A stretch of 64,000 nucleotides of DNA from SZUA-35 sp965530755 (GTDB taxonomy: Bacteria > Actinomycetota > Acidimicrobiia > Acidimicrobiales > SZUA-35). Position numbers and translations under genes: made by a program. Below, one piece after another: positions 1 through 9,161 of the stretch. Where the stretch lies: the NCBI GenBank assembly GCA_965530755.1, contig CBESNA010000009.1, positions 35,937-99,936 on the forward strand. The letters are read 5' to 3'. Under the pieces are notes generated by a model. The model ran no database searches, was not told the origin of the DNA, and was given only the letters and a program-made list of their open reading frames with translations. The first letter of the stretch is position 1. The number at the start of each line of letters is the position of its first letter.

Positions 1-310
1 CGAGCGACGGCAGACTGTCCCTGGGCTCGTGGTCCGCCTTGCTGTGGAAGTAGAACGCTCCCACTCCGGTGACCATGAGCCCGGCCGCCGCGAGCATGCC
101 GAGCCACTCCAGGTCATCGGAGAGGATGCCGAGCATCACTCCAATGGCCCCGGCGATCTCGACGGCACCGATCATGCGGAACTGATTCGGAGTGAATCCG
201 AGGGCATTCGCCGCATCCATCACCATCGGTTGCGAAGTCACCTTGGCCATGCCCGCCATTCCGAAACCGACAGCCAAGAGAAGTCCGGTGACCCAGGCGA
301 TGATGTCCAT
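1..310 (-). CDS. DoxX-like small membrane protein (3' end outside window)
   Basis: The reading frame starts at ATG 310 with CAGGAG eight bases upstream and runs off the window start, so the C-terminus is missing. The visible ~103 residues have two or three hydrophobic stretches, a Gly-rich first helix with GFGMAGMAKV, and the pattern GAVEIAGAIGVMLG. These are typical of the DoxX/DoxD-like four-helix family. Such proteins are often linked to redox or sulfur metabolism, but the substrate is unknown. It lies downstream of a VOC protein, an ArsC-like reductase and a thiol peroxidase on the same strand with short gaps, so a shared redox or detoxification transcript is plausible. The family call is good; the function is not known. 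Confidence 0.75.
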   Translation of the reverse strand, partial: MDIIAWVTGLLLAVGFGMAGMAKVTSQPMVMDAANALGFTPNQFRMIGAVEIAGAIGVMLGILSDDLEWLGMLAAAGLMVTGVGAFYFHSKADHEPRDSLPSL

Positions 311-352
311 GGTGTCCACTCCTGAAGTTCATATTTGAACTACGCACGTTAG

Positions 353-847
353 TCACAGGACGATCGACCCGTACATTTCTCCCAACGGGTCCGAGAGGAG
401 CTCGAGACGCTCACCATCGGGCCCGGAGAAGTACATCGAGACGTCGCTCTCGAAATGACACTCGACGCCGGCCTCGGCCAGCGCATCACGTGCTCGCTCC
501 CATGCCGGGCGGTCGATCGAGATCGCCAGGTGATGCAGTCCGCCGAGCACCTCGGCATACGGGCCGAGGTCGAGGCCGGGGAAGTCGAAGAAGGCCAGTG
601 CGTTGCCGCTGCCGATGTCGAAGAAGAAGTGAGTCGAGCCCTGGTAGTCACGGTTCTCGAACAGTTCGGTCAGCGGGAACCCGAGGATGCCCTGGTAGAA
701 CGCGATCGTTCGCTCCACATCGGTGCTGAGGAGTGCGATGTGGTGCACGCCACGAGCCGACGACGGTGGACGATTCTCGTGGAGATGCTCCGCACGCATC
801 CGCTCCCAATCGGCGGTTCGATCGATGTCGGCACCGTGACGTGTCAT
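353..847 (-). CDS. VOC (glyoxalase/extradiol dioxygenase-like) family protein
   Basis: This 164-residue protein has an ATG at 847 preceded by AAGGGA. A ~30-residue N-terminal extension leads into a single vicinal-oxygen-chelate module: HHIAL near residue 35, ERTIAFYQGILGFPL, then HHLAISI and a C-terminal PDGERLELLSDP. The His residues and the acidic residue in the last strand match the metal-binding pattern of glyoxalase-type enzymes. The substrate cannot be read from the sequence. It lies 22 bases after the ArsC-like gene on the same strand and upstream of the DoxX-like gene, so co-transcription is likely. Confidence 0.85.
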   Translation of the reverse strand: MTRHGADIDRTADWERMRAEHLHENRPPSSARGVHHIALLSTDVERTIAFYQGILGFPLTELFENRDYQGSTHFFFDIGSGNALAFFDFPGLDLGPYAEVLGGLHHLAISIDRPAWERARDALAEAGVECHFESDVSMYFSGPDGERLELLSDPLGEMYGSIVL

Positions 848-869
848 GTGTTTCCCTTCGAAAGCGGCC

Positions 870-1223
870 TCACGACAGGAGGTCTCGTACTCGTTCCTTT
901 GGTCGCCCGACGATGGCTTTCTCCGGCGTGACCACGAGGGGGCGCTGGAGCAGTTGTTTGTGCTTCACGAGGATGTCCACGATCTGTTCGACGGTCGCGA
1001 CGTCGGCGTCGGTCAGTTCGAGCTTCTTGAATTTGCTGTCTCGACGAACCAGCGCCGTCGGTTCATCCTCGAGCTTGGCGATGATGCCGCGCAACGTCTC
1101 GGCGTCAGGCGGATCCTGGATGTAGTTGACCGTGTCGAAATCGACACCCAACTCTTCCGCAATGCGCACGGCATTGACCGAGGAGTTTCAATGCTTGTTG
1201 TGGAAGATCGTGATGTCAGCCAT
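870..1223 (-). CDS. ArsC/Spx-family reductase, probable selenoprotein (UGA at codon 12)
   Basis: Reading from ATG 1223 gives MADITIFHNKH, then an in-frame TGA (1190-1188), then NSSVNAVRIAEELGVDFD and an uninterrupted ArsC-like protein to the stop at 870 (117 residues counting the UGA). The UGA is codon 12, exactly where ArsC proteins carry the catalytic Cys in HNxxC. The C-terminus (RPLVVTPEKAIVGRPKERV) is the conserved ArsC/YffB ending. A SECIS-like hairpin directly follows the UGA. The start lies 8 bases after the tpx stop, which suggests translational coupling. I read this as a Sec-containing thiol/arsenate reductase-like enzyme. Whether its substrate is arsenate, a glutathione-type thiol or another oxidant is unknown. 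A nonsense mutation or sequencing error is the alternative, but the intact downstream frame and the hairpin argue against it. Confidence 0.8.
1150..1187 (-). promoter_or_regulatory. Candidate bacterial SECIS hairpin immediately 3' of the UGA codon
   Basis: On the minus strand, starting with the base after the UGA, AACTCCTC pairs with GAAGAGTT (7 of 8 pairs). Inside it, CAATGC pairs perfectly with GCATTG around the 5-base loop CGTGC. The apical loop starts 17 bases after the UGA and contains G and U. Bacterial SECIS elements lie inside the coding sequence just 3' of the UGA, with a short apical stem and a loop carrying a G (often GU) recognised by SelB, so position and shape both fit. The pairing is seen directly; SelB binding is inferred. 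Confidence 0.7.
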
Positions 1224-1231
1224 GGCCGACG

Positions 1232-1732
1232 TCACGAAAGCGCAGCGATGGCTGCGTCGTAGTTCGGCTCTGCGCCGATCTCGGGGACCAATTCACTGTG
1301 GAGCACCGAGCCGCTCGAGTCGACAACGACGACTGCGCGGGCGCACAGCCCCTCGAGCTTCCCGTCGATCATCGACACGCCGTAGGTCTCGAGGAACTCA
1401 GGGTTCTTGAACGTGGATGCCGTCTTCACGTTCTCCAATCCCTCGGAGCCGCAGAATCGGCCGAGAGCGAACGGAAGATCGGCGGACACACACAACACCG
1501 TGGTGTTGTCGAGTGACGAGGCTCGTTCGTTGAAGGTGCGGACGCTCGTTGCGCAGGTCGGCGTGTCGACACTGGGGAAGATGTTGAGCACCAGGTTCTG
1601 GCCTGCGAAGTCTGCGTTGGTGACAGCTCCGAGGTCGCCACCGGTGAGGGAGAATGCCGGAGCGGAAGCGCCAGGAGCGGGAAGCGTTCCACCTGTGTGT
1701 ACGGGGTTGCCACCAAGAGTGATCTCTGCCAT
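1232..1732 (-). CDS. tpx: Thiol peroxidase (atypical 2-Cys peroxiredoxin)
   Basis: This 166-residue protein starts at ATG 1732 with AAGGA upstream; an upstream TTG is less likely because it would overlap that ribosome site. It begins MAEITLGGNPVHTGG, as Tpx proteins do. The peroxidatic Cys lies in SVDTPTCATSVRTFN near residue 60, and a second Cys in LGRFCGSEGLENVKT is the resolving residue near 93. The enzyme reduces hydroperoxides using thioredoxin-type donors. Both redox residues are ordinary Cys here, unlike the ArsC-like gene 8 bases downstream. The pairing suggests a common thiol/selenol redox role. Confidence 0.95.
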   Translation of the reverse strand: MAEITLGGNPVHTGGTLPAPGASAPAFSLTGGDLGAVTNADFAGQNLVLNIFPSVDTPTCATSVRTFNERASSLDNTTVLCVSADLPFALGRFCGSEGLENVKTASTFKNPEFLETYGVSMIDGKLEGLCARAVVVVDSSGSVLHSELVPEIGAEPNYDAAIAALS

Positions 1733-1777
1733 GTGAGGTCCTTTCAAGAAACCGATTGCGGGTGAGGTTACCCCGGG

Positions 1778-2908
1778 TCAGGAACGGTCGAGGCCGGTGA
1801 AGACGATCGCCACGCGGGGACGCCGACCGTCGGTGTCGAGCGGCGGCGGTTGATGGAGGAGGCCGGCGAGACCGGCCGTCCCCGTCGGGCACACGGGCAC
1901 ATCGGTGGTCGTCCGTGCGAGTTGGTGGGCGCGGACGATCTCGGACTCCGGTGCGACGATGGGCTCACCGCCGGACGCGCGGGTGGCCGTCAGGAGCGGA
2001 AGCCAGTCGTAGGTGATGTCATCGAGAATGCCCGTGGCGAAGCTGGTCGGTTCATCCCATGGCCACATGTAGGCGGTCGGGTCTGCGGCCGCAGCATCGA
2101 AGTCGAAATCGGGGGCGAGGAGATCCCATGCACGCCGCAGCGGCGCACATCCGTCGGCTTGCACGGGGAACAAGGAGACACCGGGTAGAGCGGCACCGAC
2201 CGAGGAGGCCAAGGCCCCTCCACCGACCTGCATGTAGATCGCGTCGAGATCGCCGGCCTGTTCGCCGAGCTCCCAACCAAGCGTCCTGCCGCCGTCGAGT
2301 GTCGTTGGCGTGTCCGTTCCCTGCACGCTGAACGGAACGGCACCGCCACGAACGGCGTCGGAGAACCGCAGGTAGGCCGGGTCGCCGGATTCGCCCGGTC
2401 GTCGTTCGCATTGCTGGACGTTCGCGTCGAGTTGGTCGAGCCGGTCGAGAACGCTCCGCTCGGCCCACGTGGGGACGAAGACGTCGAGGCGGCGGCCCAG
2501 GGCCTTGGCAATGACGGCGGCACCGATCGCGGCATTGCCACAGCTGGCGATTGCCAACCGATCGGCCGGTGGCTGCCCGAGGTGCTCGGCGATGAGGAGG
2601 TGGATGGCGACGCCCATCAGGTGACGGGCCTTGTGCGAGCCGCCGATGTTGTGGTGCTCGGCTTTGATGACCAACTCGACCTCGAGCCCGGCGGCGGCCA
2701 CAAGGGCCGCGCTGTCGATCAGTGGCGTCTCGACGAACCCGTGTCCGTGACCATCGACCTCGGCCACTGCAGCGTCCAGGTCGGTGACGATGGCGACGAA
2801 CTGGGCGTCGGTGAGATCACCCAGACGGACGGAGTCATACGCGTCGAGCCGCTCGCGAAACCGCAGGAACGGATTGCTCGACGAGTCGGTCCGATCAGCC
2901 GCCGTCAT
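1778..2908 (-). CDS. PLP-dependent fold-type-II enzyme (threonine synthase/dehydratase-like)
   Basis: This 376-residue protein has the PLP lysine in NIGGSHKARHLMG near residue 93 and a substrate/phosphate-contacting ASCGNAAIGAAV, in the order found in threonine synthase, serine/threonine dehydratase and cysteine synthase relatives. A glycine-rich QVGGGALASSVGAAL loop, the usual PLP phosphate cup, follows. The exact reaction is not evident. Its ATG overlaps the stop of the upstream VOC gene (ATGA), so the two are translationally coupled. Tpx follows after 45 bases. Confidence 0.85.
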   Translation of the reverse strand: MTAADRTDSSSNPFLRFRERLDAYDSVRLGDLTDAQFVAIVTDLDAAVAEVDGHGHGFVETPLIDSAALVAAAGLEVELVIKAEHHNIGGSHKARHLMGVAIHLLIAEHLGQPPADRLAIASCGNAAIGAAVIAKALGRRLDVFVPTWAERSVLDRLDQLDANVQQCERRPGESGDPAYLRFSDAVRGGAVPFSVQGTDTPTTLDGGRTLGWELGEQAGDLDAIYMQVGGGALASSVGAALPGVSLFPVQADGCAPLRRAWDLLAPDFDFDAAAADPTAYMWPWDEPTSFATGILDDITYDWLPLLTATRASGGEPIVAPESEIVRAHQLARTTTDVPVCPTGTAGLAGLLHQPPPLDTDGRRPRVAIVFTGLDRS

Positions 2909-3309
2909 TGGATGCAGAACTCGTTGCCCTCGGGGTCGAGCATGGTGATCCAGTGACCTTCGGGTTCGTCGAATTCGCCGACGAGCGTCGCGCCGAGCTC
3001 GACCAGTTCGTTGGCTCGCTGATGCATCACCTCGGCCCCGACGGCGACGTCGAGGTGCATACGGTTCTTGGCCGACTTCGCTTCTGGCACCCTCAGGAAG
3101 AAGATGCGAGGGCCGTCCATCTCGGGCGGCACGATGGCGAAGGCGCGGTCCGGGTCAGAGCGATCGATGCCCATCGAGTCGAGCGCATCCTCCCAGGTGT
3201 CGAAGCCCGGAGGCGGCGGCTGCTCGATGTAGCCCAGGACCTCGCACCAGAAGGCTCCCTGCGCCCGAGGGTCTGCAGCATCCACTGTGATCTGGAATCG
3301 ATTCACCAC
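2905..3309 (-). CDS. VOC family (glyoxalase-like) protein
   Basis: A 134-residue single-module protein starting at GTG 3309, with GGGGAG six bases upstream. It opens FQITVDAADPRAQGAFWCEVLGY and closes GEFDEPEGHWITMLDPEGNEFCIQ, a layout common in actinobacterial glyoxalase-like proteins of unknown substrate. The final ATGA overlap couples it to the downstream PLP enzyme. The WxxMxDPEGNEF ending carries the conserved acidic metal ligand of the fold. Confidence 0.85.
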   Translation of the reverse strand: MVNRFQITVDAADPRAQGAFWCEVLGYIEQPPPPGFDTWEDALDSMGIDRSDPDRAFAIVPPEMDGPRIFFLRVPEAKSAKNRMHLDVAVGAEVMHQRANELVELGATLVGEFDEPEGHWITMLDPEGNEFCIQ

Positions 3310-3373
3310 TGAAAACTCCCCTTTTTCTCTGCTTCTTTGCTGCGTCAACCCCGAGCCGTGTGCGATCCCCGTA

Positions 3374-3426
3374 CCAAACCCGAGGTTTGAGCCCCCCATT
3401 TTCGGGGGCTCAAACCTCGGGTTTGG
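3374..3426. terminator. 23-bp perfect inverted repeat (strong hairpin, terminator-like)
   Basis: The left arm at 3374-3396 and the right arm at 3404-3426 are exact reverse complements around a 7-base loop. The element sits between the stop of the minus-strand PLP enzyme (3436) and the start of the minus-strand VOC gene (3309), ten bases past the stop. Its position fits a terminator. It has no U-tract and is longer than most intrinsic terminators, so a processing site or recombination target is also possible. Confidence 0.65.
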
Positions 3427-3435
3427 GCGAAGCCT

Positions 3436-4995
<1,560 letters not shown>

Positions 4996-5059
4996 GGCGA
5001 CAGAGTACAAACTTGCCGGAGCTCGCACCTGCGTACGACGAACCCCGGAACGCGCTGGT

Positions 5060-5449
5060 TCAGAACTCGTCGCCCCAGTGGTCCTCGCCCTGATAATCGG
5101 GCAGGGGCTCGGATGTGTCGCGGCCCGGAGCCGGGACCGGAGTGGATACGGCCGCTGGTGACACGCCGGGTCGCGATGCGGCAGCCGACGGCCGTTGGTC
5201 ATCGTCGGAGGAGGAGGGCCCGCCGGTGTCCTCGTCACCCGGCGCATACCCGTAACACATCTCGACTCCGTCGACGTCGAAGGGCTTTCCGAGCGATCCG
5301 ACCGTGAAGCTCGAATGATCACCGGACTTCTTCAGCACCTTGACCTTGCCGTCCTCCGCCAAGGCAGCCTCCAGCGTGGCGACGGGCGCCATGACGGCCC
5401 ACTTCTCGGACTTCGTCTTACGGAACGTCGGTTCTGGCAGCTCGCTCAT
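5060..5449 (-). CDS. Hypothetical protein with acidic disordered tail
   Basis: ATG 5449 gives 129 residues. The N-terminal ~75 residues look folded and basic (FRKTKSEKWAVMAPVATLEAAL, KVKVLKKSGDHSSFTVG). The remainder is Pro/Ser/Ala/Asp-rich and likely disordered, ending LPDYQGEDHWGDEF. I do not recognise a family. It is on the same strand as its neighbours, 64 bases upstream of the PLP enzyme and 57 bases downstream of the M20 hydrolase. Codon use resembles its neighbours, so it is probably a real gene of unknown role. Confidence 0.6.
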   Translation of the reverse strand: MSELPEPTFRKTKSEKWAVMAPVATLEAALAEDGKVKVLKKSGDHSSFTVGSLGKPFDVDGVEMCYGYAPGDEDTGGPSSSDDDQRPSAAASRPGVSPAAVSTPVPAPGRDTSEPLPDYQGEDHWGDEF

Positions 5450-5506
5450 GTGTCGATGATGCAGCAACCGGAGCGCAAGCGACAACCTGCTGCCACCGGC
5501 CGCGGA

Positions 5507-6757
5507 TCACGGAGCCTCAGCGAGGGCGAGCATCGTGTGCAGCAGCACGTTGGCGCCGGCCTCGAGGTCGGCCGGTGCGGTGTATTCACGCGGATTGTGG
5601 CTGATGCCGTCGCGGCTGGGGGTGAACACCATCGCTGTCGGGCACAGACGGGCCATCATCTGCGCGTCGTGCCCTGCCCCAGACGGCATCCGACGGACAC
5701 TGTGGCCCAGGCGAGAAGCGGTGGTCTCGACGAGGTCGACGACGGCCGGCGCGAAACTGACGGGCTCGAATCGGGCGAGCACATTGGTCTCCACCGAACA
5801 ACCTTCAGCCGCCGCGCTGTCGGCGAGGAAGTCGGCGAAACGACGCTCGGCATCTCGCAGAACAGCATCATCGGTGTTGCGAAGGTCGACCGTGAAGGTC
5901 GCAGATGCAGGAACCACGTTCACGAGGTTCGGCACGAACTCGACTCGGCCCACGGTGCCGACTTGAGGCCCCCCGAGTTCCAACGCCAGCTCACGGACGA
6001 ACGCAATACACGCCGCGGCCACGTAGCCGGGATCCTTGCGCAGCGACATCGGAGTGGTGCCGGCATGGTTGCTCTGGCCGGTCACCGTGATCTCCTGCCA
6101 GCTGATCCCTTGGACCCCCTCGACGGCTCCGATCGTGATGCCTTCGGACTCGAGCACTGGACCCTGTTCGATGTGCAGTTCGACGTAGGCATGCGGGGCC
6201 GGTCCCGGTACCGGCGACGGGCCCGAATACCCGATGCGGTCGAGCTCGTCGCCCAAGACGGCGCCGTCGATGCCGACGATCTCCAGGGCCTCTTCGAGGG
6301 GCAGACCCCCCGCATACACGAGGCTGCCGAGCATGTCGGGAGCGAATCGGGCTCCCTCTTCGTCTGTGAAAACGCCGACGGCAAGCGGCCGGTGCGGTGT
6401 GATTCCCGCCGTCCGCAGCACCTCGATCACTTCGAGGCCGGCGAGCACCCCGAGGTTCCCGTCGTAACGACCGCCCGTCCTGACCGTGTCGATGTGCGAC
6501 CCGCACATCACCGGCGGTCCGTCGATCTGGCCCGGCATGGTGGCAATGATGTTGCCGATTCGGTCGATCGAGATGGCGAGATCCAGCTCCTGCATTGCCG
6601 CCACCACGAGATCTCGTCCGGCTTTGTCCTCGTCGGTCAACGCCAAGCGAGCGCATCCTTCGGTGCCCTCGATGGCACCGATGGCGGCCAGGTCTGCGAG
6701 GCGGCGTGTGAGCCGGGCGATGTCGATGGACAGCTCACTGGTTGGGGTCGTCGTCAT
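5507..6757 (-). CDS. M20-family amidohydrolase (allantoate/N-carbamoyl-amino-acid hydrolase type)
   Basis: A 416-residue metallohydrolase. MCGSHIDTVRTGGRYDGNLGVLAG supplies the first metal His and Asp ligands, VFTDEEGARFAPDMLGS the Glu pair, YVELHIEQGPVLE the later His/Glu motif, and SGAGHDAQMMARLCP the C-terminal His. These are hallmarks of the hydantoinase/carbamoylase (HyuC/AllC) branch, which cleaves N-carbamoyl groups from amino acids or allantoate. NHAGTTPM in the dimerisation domain supports this. The exact substrate is unresolved; no hydantoinase or allantoinase gene lies nearby. Confidence 0.9.
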   Translation of the reverse strand: MTTTPTSELSIDIARLTRRLADLAAIGAIEGTEGCARLALTDEDKAGRDLVVAAMQELDLAISIDRIGNIIATMPGQIDGPPVMCGSHIDTVRTGGRYDGNLGVLAGLEVIEVLRTAGITPHRPLAVGVFTDEEGARFAPDMLGSLVYAGGLPLEEALEIVGIDGAVLGDELDRIGYSGPSPVPGPAPHAYVELHIEQGPVLESEGITIGAVEGVQGISWQEITVTGQSNHAGTTPMSLRKDPGYVAAACIAFVRELALELGGPQVGTVGRVEFVPNLVNVVPASATFTVDLRNTDDAVLRDAERRFADFLADSAAAEGCSVETNVLARFEPVSFAPAVVDLVETTASRLGHSVRRMPSGAGHDAQMMARLCPTAMVFTPSRDGISHNPREYTAPADLEAGANVLLHTMLALAEAP

Positions 6758-6871
6758 TGCCGCAGACGGTAGCCGGGCACCAAGAGTCGGTGGAGGCTCG
6801 GGTCACTGGGTGTCACTCGGACCGGGCCGAAACCGAGCACAATCGGGCGAGGTCTCTGCCAAGATCAAGCG

Positions 6872-7450
6872 ATGACGACCACCGTGCCGCCTGCCATCCC
6901 GCCTGGCACCATGGCCAATCTGGTGCAGCCTCGCGTTCGGATCGATGACGAGTTGGCCCTACGACCGTGGCACGGCGCAGACGCACCAGCCGTCCTCACT
7001 GCCTTCAACGATCCCGACATCATTCGGTGGCACACCAGACGCATGACCACGGTCTCCGAGGCCGACGACTGGATCGAGGCACAGCTCGAGGCGTGGACAG
7101 ACGAGCGATCAGCGAGCTTCGCCATCGTCGACACAGCTGACGAGTCGGTGCTCGGTCGAACGGCCCTCCACACTGATCTCGCGGACGGCGTCGCCGAGAT
7201 CGCGTACTGGATCCTGCCGGCTGCTCGGCGCCGAATGGTGGCCTCACGGGCCGCCGTGGCTGCAGCGGCCTGGGGTCACGAATTCGGGTTCCATCGGATC
7301 GAGCTCCAACACTCGACACTGAATGCAGCATCGTGCCGCGTTGCCGACCGCGCCGGGTTCGTCGCCGAGGGTGTGAAACGCCAGTCGGATCGACACGCCG
7401 ACGGACCGCACGACATGCATATGCACGCTCGACTCGCCTCGGATGCCTGA
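6872..7450 (+). CDS. GNAT N-acetyltransferase (RimJ/RimL-like)
   Basis: A 192-residue protein with an Acetyltransf_3-type layout. RVRIDDELALRPWHGADAPAV opens the fold, WHTRRMTTVSEADDWIEAQL follows, and a C-terminal GFHRIELQHSTLNAASCRVADRAGF carries the N-x-x-S motif typical of ribosomal-protein or small-molecule acetyltransferases. The usual RxxGxG/A acetyl-CoA loop is weak here (LPAARRRMVASRA). It overlaps the next gene by 8 bases, so the two are coupled. Substrate unknown. Confidence 0.85.
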   Translation: MTTTVPPAIPPGTMANLVQPRVRIDDELALRPWHGADAPAVLTAFNDPDIIRWHTRRMTTVSEADDWIEAQLEAWTDERSASFAIVDTADESVLGRTALHTDLADGVAEIAYWILPAARRRMVASRAAVAAAAWGHEFGFHRIELQHSTLNAASCRVADRAGFVAEGVKRQSDRHADGPHDMHMHARLASDA

Positions 7451-8222
7451 GCACATCTCGAACGCTGCGGCCTGGTTCGAAGCCGCGACGGGATCAGGGG
7501 TGGTGCGATCGGGAGCACTCCTCGGCGGGCTGTCATCCGACGTCGAACGACACTGGCTGGCCGACTACACCTCGGTGGTCACCCGGACCATCAGCAACAC
7601 CGCGTGGCTCGAGACAGAACCCGATCTGATCGAACGGGAGGCTCGGGCGCTGACGATCCTCGCCAGTTCACCGCTGGAGACGCCCAGACTCATCGCGGCT
7701 GATCAACCGTCGGCGCACCTGGCCATGTCGTTCCTCGATGGCGTGCTGGAGGTCGACCGCAACGGCCTGGCTCCACGAAGCCACGCCATGGCGGCTGCGG
7801 CAGCCGCGATCGCTGCTGTCCCACTCCCCCGAGCCCACGGCCTTCCGGAATGGCGAGCCTGGGTGCCCGCCGACCCGCAACCGCCGACCTGGGGAGATGC
7901 CCCGCTGTGGCGCCGGGGCATTGATGCGTATCGGGCCGTCAGCCAGCCGACCACCGACGACAATCGGCTTCTGCATCGCGACCTCCATCCGCTCAACGTG
8001 TTGTGGTCGGAGCAGCTGCTTCCTGCCGTCGTCGACTGGGTCAATGCATGCGTGGGTCACCCGCATGCCGAGCTCGGTCACCTCCGCGCCCCGGTCTTGA
8101 GCCACCTACCGGGCCCGATCGGCTGCGGCGGTTGGCACGCCATCGGTCGGACCGATCTCACCCATGACATCGTGGTCGAGCGGACCCACCAGTTCGTGGA
8201 GTCTGCGCTGGACCGAGCCTGA
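7443..8222 (+). CDS. Phosphotransferase (APH/choline kinase-like fold)
   Basis: A 259-residue protein with the kinase-like catalytic loop LLHRDLHPLNVLW near residue 180 and the metal-binding DW in PAVVDWVNACVG, the core of the aminoglycoside phosphotransferase/choline kinase family. The N-terminal lobe (VTRTISNTAWLETEPDLIEREARAL) is recognisable but lacks an obvious conserved Lys in the expected strand. The start overlaps the GNAT gene by 8 bases, which suggests a joint modification pathway. Antibiotic resistance should not be assumed; most such actinobacterial proteins act on small metabolites. Confidence 0.85.
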   Translation: MPEHISNAAAWFEAATGSGVVRSGALLGGLSSDVERHWLADYTSVVTRTISNTAWLETEPDLIEREARALTILASSPLETPRLIAADQPSAHLAMSFLDGVLEVDRNGLAPRSHAMAAAAAAIAAVPLPRAHGLPEWRAWVPADPQPPTWGDAPLWRRGIDAYRAVSQPTTDDNRLLHRDLHPLNVLWSEQLLPAVVDWVNACVGHPHAELGHLRAPVLSHLPGPIGCGGWHAIGRTDLTHDIVVERTHQFVESALDRA

Positions 8223-8342
8223 CGAGCATTGCCGTGGCCGGATCCGGCCAACTGGGCCTCATCCTCTTGACAGCAGGTGGGCCGAGCGTACGATTCGCAC
8301 AATCGTCTCGATTCCCGAGATCAGCCGTGGAAACGGAACACA

Positions 8343-8582
8343 GTGTCAGTCATAGCCGTCCCCTTCCTGCTCGTCCTCTTCGTCCCGATCCTCATGGTCT
8401 GGGCGCTCGTGGATCTCGTCCAGCGGCCCAAGGCGGAGTGGGATGCCGCCGGCCAGGACCGTTTGGTCTGGGCCCTGATCGTTGTCTTCGTTGGCTTCGT
8501 GGGGCCGATCCTCTACCTGACGATCGGTCGCAAGAAGTTCGCCGACACCGCGATGCCAGGATTCGGGGGCATCGTCAGCTGA
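8343..8582 (+). CDS. Small two-helix membrane protein (PLDc_N-like)
   Basis: GTG 8343 gives 79 residues. There are two hydrophobic helices (AVPFLLVLFVPILMVWALVD and the stretch around LVWALIVVFVGFVGPILYL) separated by a charged linker, with GRKKF after the second. This resembles the PLDc_N (phospholipase D N-terminal-like) family of short actinobacterial membrane proteins. The frame is open further upstream, but that part lacks coding character. No function is known. Confidence 0.7.
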   Translation: MSVIAVPFLLVLFVPILMVWALVDLVQRPKAEWDAAGQDRLVWALIVVFVGFVGPILYLTIGRKKFADTAMPGFGGIVS

Positions 8583-8606
8583 CGTTCGGCGGGCTTCACT
8601 GGGGCG

Positions 8607-9146
8607 ATGATCCGTCTGAAGAGTCCGTCCGCCGCCGACCTGACGAAGGTCGCGGCCGATGCCGCTGCGGCGAGCCCGAGCGCTCCGCTCGAATCGGAAC
8701 TGCGGCCATTCGAGTACGAACAGACCGTTGGCCACGGGCGAGCCAGCTTCGATGCCGGTCGTCAGGCTCTCGTTGACTGGCGAATGCATCGGGACGCCGG
8801 TGTTCACGCGGTTCCCGCACCTCTCGTCGTTGGTAGCGACGTCGTCATGTGGACGCGAGCCCTCGTCATCACCCTCGTCTTCGCCTGCCGAATCACCGAC
8901 GTTGTCGACAGCGAGACGGAGTTCGGCTTCACCTATGCGACGCTGCCCGGTCATCCTGAGGAGGGCCATGAGACGTTCCGAATCGAGCTGATCAACGACG
9001 TCGTTCAGCTGCACATCGAGGGCGCATCACGACCCGATCTATGGCTGAACAGGCTCGCCGGACCGATCGGAACCCGCATGGAGCAGCGGGTCACGGATCG
9101 CTACATCGCCGCCATGCGTTCGGCCATCCTCCAGGCAATCGACTGA
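8607..9146 (+). CDS. DUF1990 family protein
   Basis: A 179-residue protein with the DUF1990 pattern. It has FEYEQTVGHGRASFDAGRQAL followed by VDWRMHRDAGV, a central VVGSDVVMWTR, then FGFTYATLPGHPEEGHETFRI, and ends WLNRLAGPIGTRMEQRVTDRY. This family is widespread in Actinobacteria and has no assigned biochemical function. It follows the small membrane gene by 24 bases and is convergent with the DMFase-like gene. Confidence 0.9.
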   Translation: MIRLKSPSAADLTKVAADAAAASPSAPLESELRPFEYEQTVGHGRASFDAGRQALVDWRMHRDAGVHAVPAPLVVGSDVVMWTRALVITLVFACRITDVVDSETEFGFTYATLPGHPEEGHETFRIELINDVVQLHIEGASRPDLWLNRLAGPIGTRMEQRVTDRYIAAMRSAILQAID

Positions 9147-9161
9147 AGAGGTCGACCGTCG

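Noticed and set aside
870..1169. A 99-residue gene starting at the first GTG after the TGA
   Set aside because: It would begin inside the conserved ArsC fold and lose the catalytic loop. The frame upstream of the TGA is also ArsC-like and has a proper ATG coupled to tpx, so the UGA-containing reading explains more.
5195..6772. A 525-residue plus-strand open frame
   Set aside because: It is antisense to the M20 amidohydrolase, whose metal ligands are all intact. The plus-strand frame has no recognisable domain.
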